The translations under genes and the position numbers were made by a program. Below the pieces are notes generated by a model. That model was not told where the DNA came from, did no database searches, and saw only the letters and a program-made list of their open reading frames with translations. Positions 1-12,283 of a stretch of DNA of 64,000 bases are shown piece by piece. Source of the stretch: Blastomussa wellsi (lineage: Eukaryota > Cnidaria > Anthozoa > Scleractinia > Plerogyridae); assembly GCA_947652115.1 (NCBI GenBank), contig OX393564.1, positions 9,376,493 through 9,440,492 on the forward strand, in the 5' to 3' direction. Every line of letters begins with the position of its first letter. Within the stretch, counting starts at the first letter, position 1.

Positions 1-108
1 TGCTTTTCTTCGTTAATAATATTATAGGTATAAATTATCCGTTAACTTTCGGGTGTCTTTTCATTTGCCGTGTCAAATCGAGATTTTACTATTTTATTGT
101 AAGCATTA

Positions 109-870
109 CAGCGGTTACCGATCACACGCGCCCTCCAACGATTTTTTTGTTGTTTGAAAATTAAGTTTTGCTGGACGTCAATCATCCGTGTTTATGTCTT
201 GAATGATTGTATGCGCCAGTTTCGATTTGCTCTTTTATCGCCAAAAACAACAACAAGACGACAATATTCTAACCTTTTGTGAACTATTTCCATGATTTGC
301 TGAGTATTTCAAAACAGCGTCTAAACATTTAAGCAATAGGCAGTAGCTCGTATTCCACAGAGCAAGCAAACATGAAAAAAATACAAAATTTCTTTCAAAA
401 GCGTAATATTGTGACAAAACAAAAAGCCGGCCGCTTAGCGACTGCTCTCGCCAAATCATCACGGCAAATGCTTGTGGACACCAAATCTTTTCGAAGTGGT
501 TCTTTCGAAGAATGAAAGCATCTTTCTTATTGCAGCTAACACGACTGCTTAGAATGTTAAGCAATGCAAGTGTCGACAACGTATTACCTGAATACCGACT
601 CGTTTCATGAAACTCGTGCGTTTTGAATGATCATTGTGCTTTTTGTGCAATTTCACCGACAATATTCAAGACTTGAGTGCTGTTTTTCTTTCCAAAGGGT
701 GAAAAACAGCTGCTGGATGGAATTCCTTTCAAAAACGGAAAGCCGAATGTCGCCGCAAGGCTTGAATGAAACCTACTACTGTCATGGAAACAGATGATTG
801 ACGTCCATCGAAACTCGTTTTTCAAACGGAAAAAGCATTGTTGGAGGGCGCGTGTGATCGGTAACAGCTG
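109..870. repeat. Non-autonomous inverted-repeat element with TA flanks
   Basis: The two ends are long imperfect inverted repeats: the block GTTACCGATCACACGCGCCC near 114-133 recurs inverted near 844-863, and similarity continues inward for about 90 bp (both arms share TGGACGTCAATCATC). The repeats start CAGCGGTTACC on the left and, read inverted, CAGCTGTTACC on the right. TA dinucleotides at 107-108 and 871-872 flank it, as expected of Tc1/mariner-type insertion. No transposase is visible inside. The frames of about 115 codons on the minus strand cross the repeat arms and look non-coding. Confidence 0.6.
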
Positions 871-1173
871 TAAAATCTTTCGTAAAATAATCTTGAATTG
901 ACAATTCTGAACCCAGATCCTGACTAACAAACAGTACAAATATTGTGATCCTCTTCCCAGGACCTTAAAATAAGTCCCCTTATACACAAAAAAATTGGTC
1001 CAATATTATTATTTGGTAGCCGAAAGTATACAGTTTAGCTGTTTGTTACAGATTGTCATTGAGTTAACATCAAGCCCCATCAAGAAAGAGCTTGGTCGTA
1101 GCAGTGATCAAGAAAGTGACCTAATTTGTTTCTAAACCCACATAAGTCAAGGGTCGTGATGCAATGATTTCAG

Positions 1174-1841
1174 TCAGGGACCGCGCAGGGGTGGGGCTGG
1201 GGGGGTTTAGCCCCCCCCCCCCCCCCCACATTTTTGGCTGATTAAATTACTATTTCTTTTTACTTTAGTAAACCAGGTCTATCTTTTACAAAAAAGTATA
1301 TTACATTAGTTTATGTCAAATATGCGGACCTCTTAGGAAACGCAGCGTTATTCTGATTTGTCCATAACCATGGTTTTAATACCCAAATGATCCAATTTAG
1401 CCGAAGCAATGATGAAAACCAATGATCCAATTTAGTTTTTTGAGGGTTTTCTCGTACAGACACGGCCATATGAGGCAGTTTCTCCTGCGGTTTGTTCCTG
1501 AACAGATGATCAGATTTTCGCCTGCGCAATAATGGCATTCCAACTCTTGTTTCTATTTTCACTCGTTCAGCGTCCGTTGGGTACGGGTTTAGCTTAGAAG
1601 TTAGTCTATTCATTTAAATTCGGTCAAACGTGTAGGCCAGTTTGTTACTCGTTGTTTTATAAGAATTAACAATTAACTTCACTTTTGGCAGTTTTACATC
1701 AATTTCTAGCCATTTCAGAAGACTTTAATTTCAAATTAATTTCCCCGGACCCCCTAGTTAGCTCAAGCTAACGCGTTCGCATTAGCCCCCCCCCCCCCCC
1801 CCCCCAACTTGAAAATCCGCTCCGCGGGCCCTGATTTCTGC
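1174..1841. repeat. Degenerate element with poly-C tracts at both ends
   Basis: The left end (TCAGGGACCGCG) and the inverted right end (TCAGGGCCCGCG) match as short terminal inverted repeats. Long C runs (17-20 nt) lie just inside each end, at about 1211-1227 and 1787-1805. The flanks share an imperfect TTTCAG/TTTCTG. No protein is recognisable inside. The C runs may also be length-variable or assembly-sensitive. Confidence 0.4.
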
Positions 1842-2508
1842 ATTAATAATTTAGCTTAAATTCAGCAGAACTGGTTCCATCCGGGGTATAGGGTGCATCT
1901 TAGGACGTTATTATTACAGACATTATTGACATTATTGTCAATATTATTGACATTTTATTACTGGTTCCCTCCCCAGACTAGCGTTGTACCAGGGGTCCAG
2001 TTTAAGATGTTATTGTTACAGTGTGTGGATAGGGGATGGGGCTAGGAGGTGTTTATCTCTCTATACCCACATCAGTATTGACATTGTTATTATTCACGTG
2101 TTGAATCCTAAACAACGCCCTTCGCAAAAAATAGCTTCCAGTGACAAATATATCCTATCGATTTGTGCAGTCAGTGTTCAATTTCCAGAGTCCCTCCCTT
2201 CACGTCCTCAAGAACATGTCGCTAGAAATTAGAAATTAGCAATGTATCAGTGGTGAGAGTTTCCTCATAGCACGAGTCAAGTTCGAGCCAATATTCAAAA
2301 ATTTTCCCCTTTTCTTTCTTTCAATAAGTAATTGTTATTGCTCAACAAAATGTCGAAGAAGTAACAAGAAAAGACAGCAAATCCGGACGATTGATGATTT
2401 GTTTGCGGTTTTACAAGAAAAAAGTGTAAATTAAGAAGCCATAAGAAGGAACTAAAATGGAACTGTCATATTCAACGGAAAGGCACAAGCCACAAAGGGA
2501 TTATTCCT

Positions 2509-2604
2509 GTCTACCACCCATCCAAACATTGACCCTGCACCAGTTCTATTCTGATCGACGAAGTTAAGCCCCGTCAAGCGCGGTAAGTATTTGGATGGGT
2601 GGCA
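2509..2604 (+). ncRNA. 5S rRNA-derived sequence (pseudogene or 5S-type SINE)
   Basis: The stretch CTGATCGACGAAGTTAAGC followed by GTAAGTATTTGGATGGGTG matches the internal promoter half (box A, intermediate element, box C) of animal 5S rRNA genes. The 5' half is diverged: instead of the usual start, the segment CCACCCATCCAAA at 2514-2526 is a perfect reverse complement of TTTGGATGGGTGG at 2590-2602. It could be a decayed 5S copy or the head of a 5S-derived SINE. It is not a normal functional 5S gene. Confidence 0.55.
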
Positions 2605-3070
2605 TTAAGGATCGAACCCCTCTCTTGTCATTCTGACGGCTTCTTTATTTCCCACTTTTTGGGGGTGATTTTAAACAATTATAAGGCTGTCCCCCTATTT
2701 TTCTCCACAACAAGTACAACCAGGTACAACGCAATACAATATATGCGTGTCCAACCAAACTAAATTTACGCGTTTGAAATCACTTTAAAAAATGTTTTTT
2801 CAATAAGAATTTCTACTTAGTATTGCGTATTTTACAACATCTTGCATTGCGAAGCGTATTCAACTTCAAGCGCATGCTTGAATCGAAGCGATCAACCGGA
2901 TTTGTTGCTTTTTTTATTTATTTATATTACTTCTGTTTCATTTTCTTTGACAATAGCGATTATAGTCAAATTAAAAAATATTTATCAAAAAAGAAGAAAA
3001 GGCAAAAAGAAACATTAACTCGAACTTGACTCGGGCTCGAACTTGACTCGTGATACAAGGAAACTCTTAA

Positions 3071-6000
3071 AGTGCCACTGCGACGAAATTTCACGAGTTT
3101 TTTTTACACAGAATAACTTGCCGTTATGTATAATGTCCTTTCGTTCAGAAAGAAAAAAATAAAAAGACTTCCTTCATTAAAATTTCGCCGCTCGAAAAGT
3201 GAATTTTTTCGTCCGCCGTTACTCGAAATTGGTTCCAGTTGAGCCCGCTATTTTCCCAGCGGAAACTCCACTTGTGACGTCATACTCCTAACCCATGTTG
3301 CGGACTAAATCGATTTCCCTTTGGTTTCAGTGGTTTTTCTTAAGAATATTAGCGAAAATGTCCGTCGATTCAGATGGTCTCTACCGGTAGAGCATAGCGA
3401 AGGCTCCTCGAAATGTTCAGAGGCTATCTTCTGTTTGGCAAGTGAAGATTTACAGTCATACAACCATTACTGAGCCGAACGAAAAAGAAGTTGAAGAGGA
3501 CATGTTTCTCAGCCGATTTGTACAAGGTAAGCATAACTCAGTTCTTCTTGTCTTGTTTTCCTAGCTGTGTTTTAATCATTTGTAGCGTGCCTTCCACGAT
3601 TTATGCTGTTTGATTTGATGCTTTTGAACGTGAGTCGTGACAAAGCTAATTGTCAACCATGAAGAGTAACACAATTCCATATGTTTTGGTTATTTCATTT
3701 GTCCGTACCATCCGACTCGACTTTTCTTAGTTCAATTTTAGATAAATTGTATCGATCATCTTTATGAACTGTGTCAAAGGACGAACTAGAAGAATGTGAA
3801 TATAATTGTGTGATAGCTATCCACCATCAAATTCAGTGGAAATTTTCTTGTTTATTTCTGTCCTAAACTACCAAAATCAGTCTAATGACAGCTGCGATTC
3901 CCTGCTTATATAACAATAATTGTGATGTGGAAGTGAATATATAAAATTTCATATATTTGAACAGCGGCTTTCAACAAATGAAAAATCATCGCATTTGTTG
4001 ATGATCTGTAATTTGTTGAAATAATTGTGACACATTTACACAGTTGTTTTCTTTTCATCGTTTTGATAGGACTTTTATATAGATAAAATTAGCAGCTTGT
4101 ATCTTCTGTGTGCTCCAATTTACTATTCAATAGCAGAAACATGGGATTGTATTTGATACTAGTGCAAGAGTAACTATTTGGTGATGGATGTCTAGTTTGG
4201 TGTTTGCTGAAACATTGTTGTTCACCTCAATAGACCTCAATGTAATATTTCATCATGCTGATCATAATTTTATTTTAGTTTGCAGGTCTTTCAGTTGGCC
4301 AAAATTTATAATAACAGCTAGAGGAGACCATCACAGGCCATTAACTAAAAATGAAAATAAGTTTGAAATACATTTTCTCTTAATGCGACCACTTATCTTT
4401 TGTTCATTTGATCATTTCTGGTTAGGTTACTGGGTAATGTTCACTCCTGCCCACACCTTTGGACAACTTGTATTGGAAAGTCTGGTGTGTAGTATTGCAG
4501 GATCTTTTTGTTTCACATTTTGTTTTAATCTGTAAATGAATTCAAAATACTGTCTGACTTGAAAAATAACCTGTAATACAACACAGCAACTTATCTAATT
4601 GTAAGCAATAGCAAGGTATGAAATTAACGTTTTGGCCAGCATGCCAGCTGGCAGCTACATGAAGATTGATTGATTGTTTCCTCCTTTTTCCTCCTAGCAG
4701 CAAAACTCGCTACAACTGTAGATCAACTGAAAAATCCCTTTCAATTCTATTTCAGAATTAGCTGCAAGATAAAAGTCAGTGTATTCTAATTGCCTATGCC
4801 AAAAATCAAAGTAAATGTTAATTTGACTGAGATTTTTGCATATCACACGTATCATGGTAATGTAGTACTGTAAATAGGTGATCTCCCACTGGTGATCAGC
4901 TGGAAATTCTTATCGCCAGTACAATTTTTGGAGTTGGAAGAGTACTGGGATAGGGTATGTAAATAAAACCAATATTCATAACTTTTCAAAATATATTGTC
5001 TTTAATTGAACATCTGTCTCATTGCACTTAAAGGATTGTACCAAAAGTTAATTCAACAGATATGCTTTGAAAGCTATTAATTCTTCATGAGTTAATCATT
5101 CAAGTTGAATAATAAACAATATCTTCCCTTGCAAGGCCCTGTGTAAAAAGAAATTTTAGGGGAAAATTATTCAAAATAAAAGCAATAAAGAAATTAACTT
5201 AAAATGTTCAGTGCATGTAAAGTTCTGTGAAACAATTCAAATAAAAATGAGTTTCACTTGCATCATTATCTCTAGCCAGCGAATAGAAAAGCAATTACTG
5301 TACTCAAGGTGAAGGAAATCTAGAGTACAGAAAACCCATTTAATTACCGAATGTCCAGCTCCTGCAGATGGAAATTCAGATGAAAAATGCCACTGGGAAT
5401 GTGAATACAGGAGCTCATTTTTGATCTATGTGGAAAGTGAATATAAAAAGCTGTACTTGAGCAAAAAAGACCAGTAAAGTCCTTTATGGAAAGCGAAACT
5501 GTCTTTCATTTGAAAAGTCTTGAAATTAAACCATTAAAAGACTTCGGTAAACATCTGAGCGCGCCACATGACCGTGCTTCAAACCAAGGGAAGGGAAAAA
5601 GTTAAACTAAAATATAATATCACAGCGATATGAACAATAACTTTAATAATGAACTACTGTACTTGAAAAATCTAAACAAATCGCAGACTGACTTCTGTGA
5701 ATAAACAAATAGGATACTTCTACGGAAAAGAAAACTTCATGGCTGACACCATTCTGAAGCTTACCGACCTCCTTACCTTGCGGTGTTGTCATTTAGAAGA
5801 TTGTTTCCCTGGCTCGATCTTCCATTTTGTAGGAATTTAGGCAGGGATAAGCCGACGACGACAGCCTTCCATATGAAACGCCCTTGAAAAACATTCCTCC
5901 GCAAAATGGACAGAACACACCACAAACTTGAAGTTCGCGCGGTGAGTGCGCAAGAATCTCAACCACTTATCTCGCTCAGTTTTTATTGTAGGACTAGAAT

Positions 6001-6379
6001 GAGCAGAAATACCTGCTTTCATATCTGATCTATTGCTGCAGCCGTGTACTAGACAACGATCGGGCACGATTCGACTCGAATAAAGCGCTTTATTCACGTG
6101 GGAAACCAGTTTTGACGGCGAACTACATAGAGATGCTATCTAAAATTTGCCACGTGCGCCGAGTTGGTTAGGAGTATGACGTCACAAAGAAGCATGGCCT
6201 TATGGGGTTGCAGGAACATGATTCAATAATGGCGGACGAAAAATCTTGAGAAAAACCCTAAAAAAACGCATCTTCCCGCGCTTGTTGGGCAAAACGGCTT
6301 GGACAGGTGGGTAACTACCACTTAAAGATTCAGAAAATGCAAAAACATTGAATTCGAAAAATTTCGTCGCAGTGGCACT
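3071..6379. mobile_element. TTAA-flanked DNA transposon with THAP exon (Kolobok-like)
   Basis: The termini AGTGCCACTGCGACGAAATT (from 3071) and its inverse (to 6379) are matching inverted repeats, immediately flanked by TTAA at 3067-3070 and 6380-6383. Diverged similarity continues for about 220 bp inward: GTGACGTCATACTCCTAACC at 3274-3293 recurs inverted at 6166-6185, and TCGTCCGCC occurs on both arms. A THAP-type DNA-binding domain is encoded on the minus strand near the right end. TTAA target duplication together with a THAP domain is a known combination in the Kolobok superfamily; P-like elements also have THAP but make 8 bp duplications. The middle (about 3300-5750) shows no catalytic domain, so the copy is probably internally deleted or decayed. 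Confidence 0.6.
5837..6097 (-). CDS. THAP-domain exon of a transposase-like protein
   Basis: The 86-residue frame has the THAP (C2CH) layout. A paired CLVHGC cysteine motif lies at residues 16-21, a conserved tryptophan in RDKWLRFLR, and a C-x2-H pair in CSVHF, followed by an aromatic-rich end. THAP domains bind DNA at transposon ends or promoters. The frame stops right after RRLIPA, where the usual C-terminal THAP motif should follow. A second frame remains open from there to a good splice donor (GCAAG|GTAAGG on the minus strand near 5776), so a one-base shift or exon continuation is likely. It lies about 280 bp inside the right end of the TTAA-flanked element and reads inward, as a first transposase exon would. 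No catalytic part is found. Confidence 0.6.
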   Translation of the reverse strand: MNKALYSSRIVPDRCLVHGCSNRSDMKAGISAHSSPTIKTERDKWLRFLRTHRANFKFVVCSVHFAEECFSRAFHMEGCRRRLIPA

Positions 6380-6385
6380 TTAAAA

Positions 6386-6490
6386 GCCAACGTTTGTTGT
6401 ACTTTGTCTAGGAACAAATGCTGCGACGGGGGTTCAACAAATGTTTAACAGTGTATGGGGGAAGGGGGTTGAACCGTGTATCATTGGCTT
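6386..6490. repeat. Truncated MITE copy abutting a second copy
   Basis: The right end of this segment (AACCGTGTATCATTGGCTT, 6472-6490) is the mirror of the left end of the following MITE, giving a perfect 19 bp palindrome around 6491. The body shares the TTCAACAAAT/GTTGAAC words with the neighbouring copy. Confidence 0.5.
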
Positions 6491-6776
6491 TAAGCCAATG
6501 ATACACGGTTAAATATTTGTTGACCAGCAAATGTTGCGACTGGAGTTCAACAAATTTTGAAAAGTGTATCATGTGATGTTGAACGTTGAAATATGCCATT
6601 CAACATGTTGAACTTTGTTGAACGAAAATAGAGCTTGGCTCTATTCCGTTCAACAAGTAACCGTTTGTTGAACGACTTGGGAAAACATAAAAACGTTTCA
6701 ACAAGTCTCAACGATGTTCAACTTTTTTGTTGATCAACAAAAGTTGAAAGATGTTGAACCGTGTATCACTGGCTTA
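6491..6776. repeat. MITE, 286 bp, with 20 bp terminal inverted repeats
   Basis: It starts TAAGCCAATGATACACGGTT and ends with AACCGTGTATCACTGGCTTA (one mismatch). The interior is rich in short inverted GTTGAAC/GTTCAAC words. No coding capacity is seen. Flanking TA is possible but shared with the repeat itself. Confidence 0.6.
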
Positions 6777-6892
6777 ACTTGCAATTATACGGATTGCCTT
6801 TAGAGGAGGCAAACCTTCGTTCTTGTTGCATCAGGATTTGTTTTTATTTGCCGTTTGTTCGCAGCCGATTCGTTGCAGTAGGATCGTAAATC

Positions 6893-7078
6893 CTAACTCT
6901 ATAAATTTAATCCTAACTCGAACTCCTAACTCGAAAATCCAACTCGAAATCCTGACTCGAAAGTCCAACTCGAAAATCCAACTCGGAATCCTAACTCGAA
7001 ATCCAACTCGAAAATCCAACTCGAAATCCTAACACGAAATCCAACTCGAAAATCCAACTCGAAATCCTACCTCGGAAG
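6893..7078. repeat. Minisatellite, about 12-14 bp units (AACTCGAAATCC)
   Basis: About 14 imperfect copies of AACTCGAAATCC/AACTCGAAAATCC run in tandem. Both strands stay open across it, which only reflects the repeat. Confidence 0.85.
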
Positions 7079-8370
7079 TTAGTTTGTCTCAAGAAATTCT
7101 AGCGGTCTGAAAATGTACGGAAACATAAATGTTTGACGCAGCGTCGCTGTATGAAGGACTATCCGTATTTTTTATAATCAGATGCACAGGTGAGAACTGA
7201 AACTTGGAACATAATAATAATTTAAGTATATGTAATGCGATTATACCTATCCAGTACTTTACGTGAGAAACGACGCAACTTATATATGTAAACAATCCAA
7301 AAGATTATTCTCAAGAGCTCACCAACAGAGAGAAACTAAGGATAGAAGAACTGTGCGGCCAACAAGCTAAGTGAGCTCAAAACATGAATGCCAAATGACA
7401 CTTCCAATAAACCACAATCTTGGTTTGCACTTGGCCTGCTAAATTTTCATTGTCACCACGTGACAGTTTCCAGTTTCGGACGTTCGCGCTAATTGTTTGT
7501 GCGCATCGTTACTGCGCACGCAATTTCGTATTGCAATGCCATATCACGTCATCCATCGAGCGCGTGCTGAGGAAAAACAAAGGGCCAGAAGCCGTTCCGT
7601 TAACTCTGCTTATAGTTTACTCCCTTAAATGATCGGTGACCCCTACTTTTTTTCCATGAATTTATTGGGAAACTTAAAATTTTTTCTGCCCACGTGACAT
7701 CGAATCCTGCCATCTTGCGGCTGTTAGGCGAATGCAAATGTGGTCGCTAAATGCGAAATTTTTCCTTTAAGTGCCTATGAAGCGAAATTTGTTTCTGCAT
7801 AATTTAAAAGTTCCCTTTTTGAAATACACAATTCTAAAGTTTAAGAATTATACGATAAAAATTTGTGATTTTACAACTGCCTTCAAAAAATGTCCAAAGG
7901 ACTGGGTCCGAAATTATTGCGAAAAGCAAGCCTGTGACGTCAGTTTGTTTGCAGATGTTCGTCTCCTGTTACTGATATTGAGGGACGTTTCCAGAGAGAG
8001 AGAGAGCTTAAATTTTGTTATTCTGAATCGAGTAGTTTTCGGAATTATCGAAGAGGTCTAAAGACGATATTTTGAAGGAAGAAGAGAACGATATTGAAAG
8101 ATTCTGTGCAGCAAAATTATAATTATAATTGATTATAATGCCATGCGAAGACGAACCATTGGCCGACATCGAAATTCAACACGAAGCTTGGAGGAGGAGG
8201 AAACCACTTCTCGCAGCATATATTAAAATGGCCTTGAGATGTGCTGATTACCGCGACATGTTCGAAGTTAGGTTGCAATCAGTAGTAAAGCACGCGTCTG
8301 TGGCACTTAGCCAATCAGAATCGAGTATATAAACCATGTGACCGCTCTCGACCAATGAGAAGGCCGGATT
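7079..8370. other. No recognisable gene; possible TTAA-type transposon end at 7768
   Basis: No protein family is recognisable. At 7767 the words TTAAGTGCC and GCGAAATTT resemble the ends of the 3071-6379 element, hinting at another TTAA-type terminus, but no matching right end was found. The frames at 7771-8061 and 8129-8332 show no known domain. Confidence 0.25.
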
Positions 8371-8375
8371 TCATT

Positions 8376-8516
8376 AAAAATGGCCGACATGATTAGAAGG
8401 CCTGTGATTGGCCGAGAAACAATGAAAAAAGGCGCTGTAGGCCGCCATGTTGGATTTTTGGATGCTGTAGACCGCCATTTTGGATCTGCCGGCGGCCATT
8501 TTGGAGTTTGAAAACC
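8376..8516. promoter_or_regulatory. Cluster of YY1-like GCCGCCATnTTGGA motifs
   Basis: Three to four near copies of GCCGCCAT(T/G)TTGGA occur at about 8441, 8472 and 8492, with an inverted AAAATGGCC at about 8377. This is the core bound by YY1-type zinc-finger proteins in animals. The cluster lies beside the left end of Polinton A and could be part of its terminal region. Function is inferred. Confidence 0.35.
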
Positions 8517-8636
8517 GGAAGTGAAAAAAATCACGCGACAACCGGAAGTGTACTTTTAAAAAGCGTATATTCTCGTTTTTTCCCTTAACGTTACAATGCG
8601 GGACGTGTACAGGATCCGAGTGATCCCTCGCCCGAC

Positions 8637-11600
8637 TTACAAACAAAGATCCATGAGAATATCTTGTGAATCCCAGTCCTCGCAGTATCCGTAAGGGTAG
8701 GACATGAAGGTGTCTGGGTCGACAACGCGCTTGTCAAAGACCCGACCGTACTGTTTGGTGCGCGGGCTCACTTTCAGACGTTTGGTGGCGGGTTCACGGG
8801 TGAAGAAGTGAGGATTGGTCACGGGAATGTTGCGGCGTTTAGGCAAGGGATCCTGAATTTCTTACAAAGTTCAGGTCTTCGGGACCACGGTAATTGAGCG
8901 TGAAACCGCGTACCTTGCAGCAGACTTTTTCGGCGGCGGTGATGTAGCCGTAATTTTTAGGACCACCCGCAACAAATTCGCGGATGTAGTCGTGAGGATG
9001 ATCTTCGTCGTCCAACTCGTCCGTCATCTCGCCCAGGAAATCACCGAGCTCGATCTCGGGTTGACCCGGCTTCCGTCGGTAAATCACCGAATCCGTGTCG
9101 AAGTACAGGACCTGTTTCTGCAACCTCTCCAAGTAACTGTAGAGTTGGAGACGCGCCCAGCACGTAGTGAAGGCAGCTACGATATTCTTACGTTTGCCGT
9201 TGTCGATTTGGTTGTTGGTGACATTGGAGTACACGACTTCTAATTTCTCGTCGGTGCAGTTGCGGATGATGTGGTTCTTCCATATAGGATTGGACACTGC
9301 TTCAAAGGGACTGGCAGGCGTGGAGATGGCGATGGTGGTCGGCTTGGCGTTGGGCGTCGTCGTGCTCGCATCCGTGTGTTCACTCGTCCTTCGGTTTTTT
9401 CATTTCGGTCTCCATGCAGAATCGGCAGAGAGGCATGACCAATTTGACGTCACGCACAGGTAGCACTGGGTGGTACAGCCATGCCAAAGTACTGGGTGAT
9501 GTCTTGGTGATCGATGCGGGTGAGAATCTTGGGATACCCCACAGGGTAAAGGGCTGTCTTGTTGACCCAGGGGTACAGTGAGGTCACGTCCGCGTAGCGG
9601 ATCTGTTCACCCAGACGAGGCTCGACTTGATGGTACAACTTGACGGCGTTTGTGCGGCCTCCGAAAAAAGCATCCCGTTGTCTCAAGGGTTCCACGAGCT
9701 CCAGTTGTTGTAGAAAGGTTTGGAGACTCTCGTTGGTCTTGACCTCGTTGTCCCAATCGCATTCCCAGATCACGTCCATGTGGTAACCGTGATGGACCAA
9801 ATCGTTCAGTTTGGTCACGGTGGCTTCGTTTGGTCGGGTTGGGTCGAGGAGCTCTGACGGCGATCCGGATAGCAACGAGGACAGCCGTGCCACAAACAAC
9901 CCATGAACTCGTACACAGTGTGGGTGCTTGGATCGTAGCCGTCGACAAGGTACGATCGGTTCGGGATGCGGAGAGTTTGTTCGCCTCCGTTGCCGGCGTG
10001 CTTGATACGATCTTGGGTCTGGTTGGTTTGACGCAGCTGACTTTCGTTGTAGGCTAACGATTTGAGTGCTTTGGTCGACTGATTGGTGCGTGCGCCGTGC
10101 CATCCGCGAGGAGGTTCGACGGCGATGGTGTTTTTGGGTAGCATTTTCTTACCAGAACCGGTTGCAGACGGCCACGATGGTGGTGGCTTTCTCCATAGGA
10201 TTAAACCCCGCAGGCTGTTGGAACTCGGCCTAGAACTTTTCGCAGCGGCTTTCAAGAGTTTGACGTCCGAGATGCAATAGGCTTCCATCTCTTTACGCAT
10301 GTCAAAGACGTAGTCGTCGTCGACCTTGTCCTCATACCACTCTTTGAACTCGGCTTTCTTTTTGGTCTTCATGCCTTCTGGATCGTACATGTCCGCAGGG
10401 GGCATGGGTCCCACGTACGTTTGGTTCTCTGCAGTGTTGAATTTGTGCGGAAAGAAACCTTTGCATTGTTCCGTGAGTCCGAAAGTGGCTGGAAAGTCCG
10501 AGAGCGGATAAGGCAGAAAGCAGAGGGAGTCGATGAACTTGAGATTGTCTGAAGTGAGAGACAGGATTTTGGCGCCTTGCGTGATCGCGTGGCGCCTTGC
10601 GTGACGACGATGACTTTACGATCGTCGCCATGCTCGTCTTCCGTCAAGGGATCCAGAAGATCGAACATCTGAGCAACACAGTCCTCGCCGTAACACACGT
10701 CAGTGATGTAGCGTTCGGATGTCTCCATGCACAAGAGGATCGGCGTCTTTATTCCTTCGGGGTCAGTCGTAGCATCAAAATCGGCATAGACGAAGAGAGG
10801 AGGAGGTCTTTCCACCAAGCACCCGCCATCTTCGTCGACACGAACGACCCGTCGGGACCCGACCTGAGAACTCGGCACCTTTTTCAATTTGGGTTCGTCG
10901 TCTTCTTCGTCCACGGGTTGAATGTAACATTGATGGGAATGGAGATCCACTTGTTTTTCGCAGAAGGGACAATGACCCCATCCGCACTTGTGTTTGAACT
11001 TAGCACTGCGACGATTGCCACCGTGTTTGACTTGTCGGGTGCCGCGATCGTACACTTTGAAACAGCTCTTGCATTTGTGTTTGATGTCACACAGAGATCT
11101 CGTTTTTTGCGTCGAGATGAGATGATCGGTGTAACAGGCGTCTCCGTAAAAGTCTCGGTTACATCGTTGGCAATGTTCGGTGGCAGTCGGATAGCGTGCT
11201 GCCGGTAGCGAGACTTTCTGTGCTACAAAGTCGGGGCAATCTTTTCTCTCGCAGGCAAGGCACCATCTACCCTTGCACCGGATGATTTCGGTAGTCGTCG
11301 TGATCGTAACCCCGATTACAATCGTGGCAGAAGTACGATTTGGACAGGAAACCGCCATAGGACCAACACCCGTGGTAATGCTCTCCATCTTGAACCAGTA
11401 AGATGAATTGGGTCGAGTTGGTGTCGCCCTCAAAGGTGACTTGATGAGGCGCATCACAGGACAGGACTTTAATCTGGTAGCCCGGCAACACTGTTGAAAC
11501 TTTTTCAGTTCCGGTATCCCGCAAGGTCCTTCGAGTACCCCGGCCAATCGATGCAACTCTTTGGTCATTTTTTCTTGTTGGGGTCTTCCGTGGTGCAAAT

Positions 11601-12156
11601 TACGATACGCAGGACCTCTGGAACCTTCGTCGGTCCTGGCTTTCATGGGAACAGTGGCTCGAGCACAACAGAGTTGTTCGGTGTTCTTCACGGAGACGAC
11701 CGACTGCTTGATTTCGAGGAGGGTCTTGAGGGCTTTTTTACCAGGCTTCAATCTCTTGCCATTACCGCTGCCGGGTCCGGGCGTTTGGATGAACGTGGTT
11801 TCTACCGTGAAGTCGTCATTCAAGGAGAACTTTTGGTTCGAGTTCAGTTTTTGCGCCAACGATTGCAAGTAAACGTTGAGGCGATCGCTGTCGTCGTCGA
11901 ACTCGGCAACCGTGAAGGTCGCGGACTGGAACGCGTGGTTGAGCACGTCCGACTGCATGACAAAATGCACGGTGGAGTGGGGTGTGAGTGACGCGTTGCC
12001 GTCGATCTGACGTTGAATGACACGACGAAGGGCCCCCGTCACTTCCTGCCCGAGATCGTCTCTCTCGGTAGCCTCCCGTCGTTGATCGAGACCTGCCCGG
12101 TAGGTGCGTTTGTGTAGGACGTTTCGCCACGTACGACGATGACTGGTGGGTTGCAA
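8637..12156 (-). pseudogene. Polinton protein-primed DNA polymerase B (decayed)
   Basis: This would replicate the linear element from a protein primer. The N-terminal Polinton-specific region lies at 12156-11510 and cysteine-rich zinc-binding stretches at about 11270-10900. The first exonuclease motif (VYADFDA) is near 10780, the polymerase motif DxxSLYP (DVTSLYP) near 9580, and motif C (YFDTDSV) near 9090. The C terminus with the typical FDKRVV...PYGY signature is at 8846-8640. The frame is broken at least six times (for example near 11510, 11270, 10590, 10000 and 8845). The region that should hold motif B (K-x3-N-S-x-Y/F-G), between about 9300 and 9450, is missing, and a 14 bp direct duplication lies near 10570-10604. 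It is therefore inactive. The family assignment is secure; exact break points are approximate. Confidence 0.85.
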
Positions 12157-12283
12157 CTCAAGGGGTCGTCGTCACACCACCACCGGTCATGATGGCATCA
12201 TTAGAGGGATGAAAGAAGATCTCGTCGTCATCCTCGATCTGTTCGTGTTAAAAGAAAAACACAAAGTCGCCATGCATTGTTTG

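Noticed and set aside
235..987. Minus-strand frames of 114 and 118 codons
   Set aside because: They run across the arms of the inverted-repeat element at 109-870 and have no protein features.
6823..7032. Open frames on both strands of a Ser/Asn/Lys-rich repeat
   Set aside because: They only translate the AACTCGAAATCC minisatellite.
11494..11991. Plus-strand frames of 100-200 codons across PolB of Polinton A
   Set aside because: They lie opposite recognisable PolB sequence and carry no motif.
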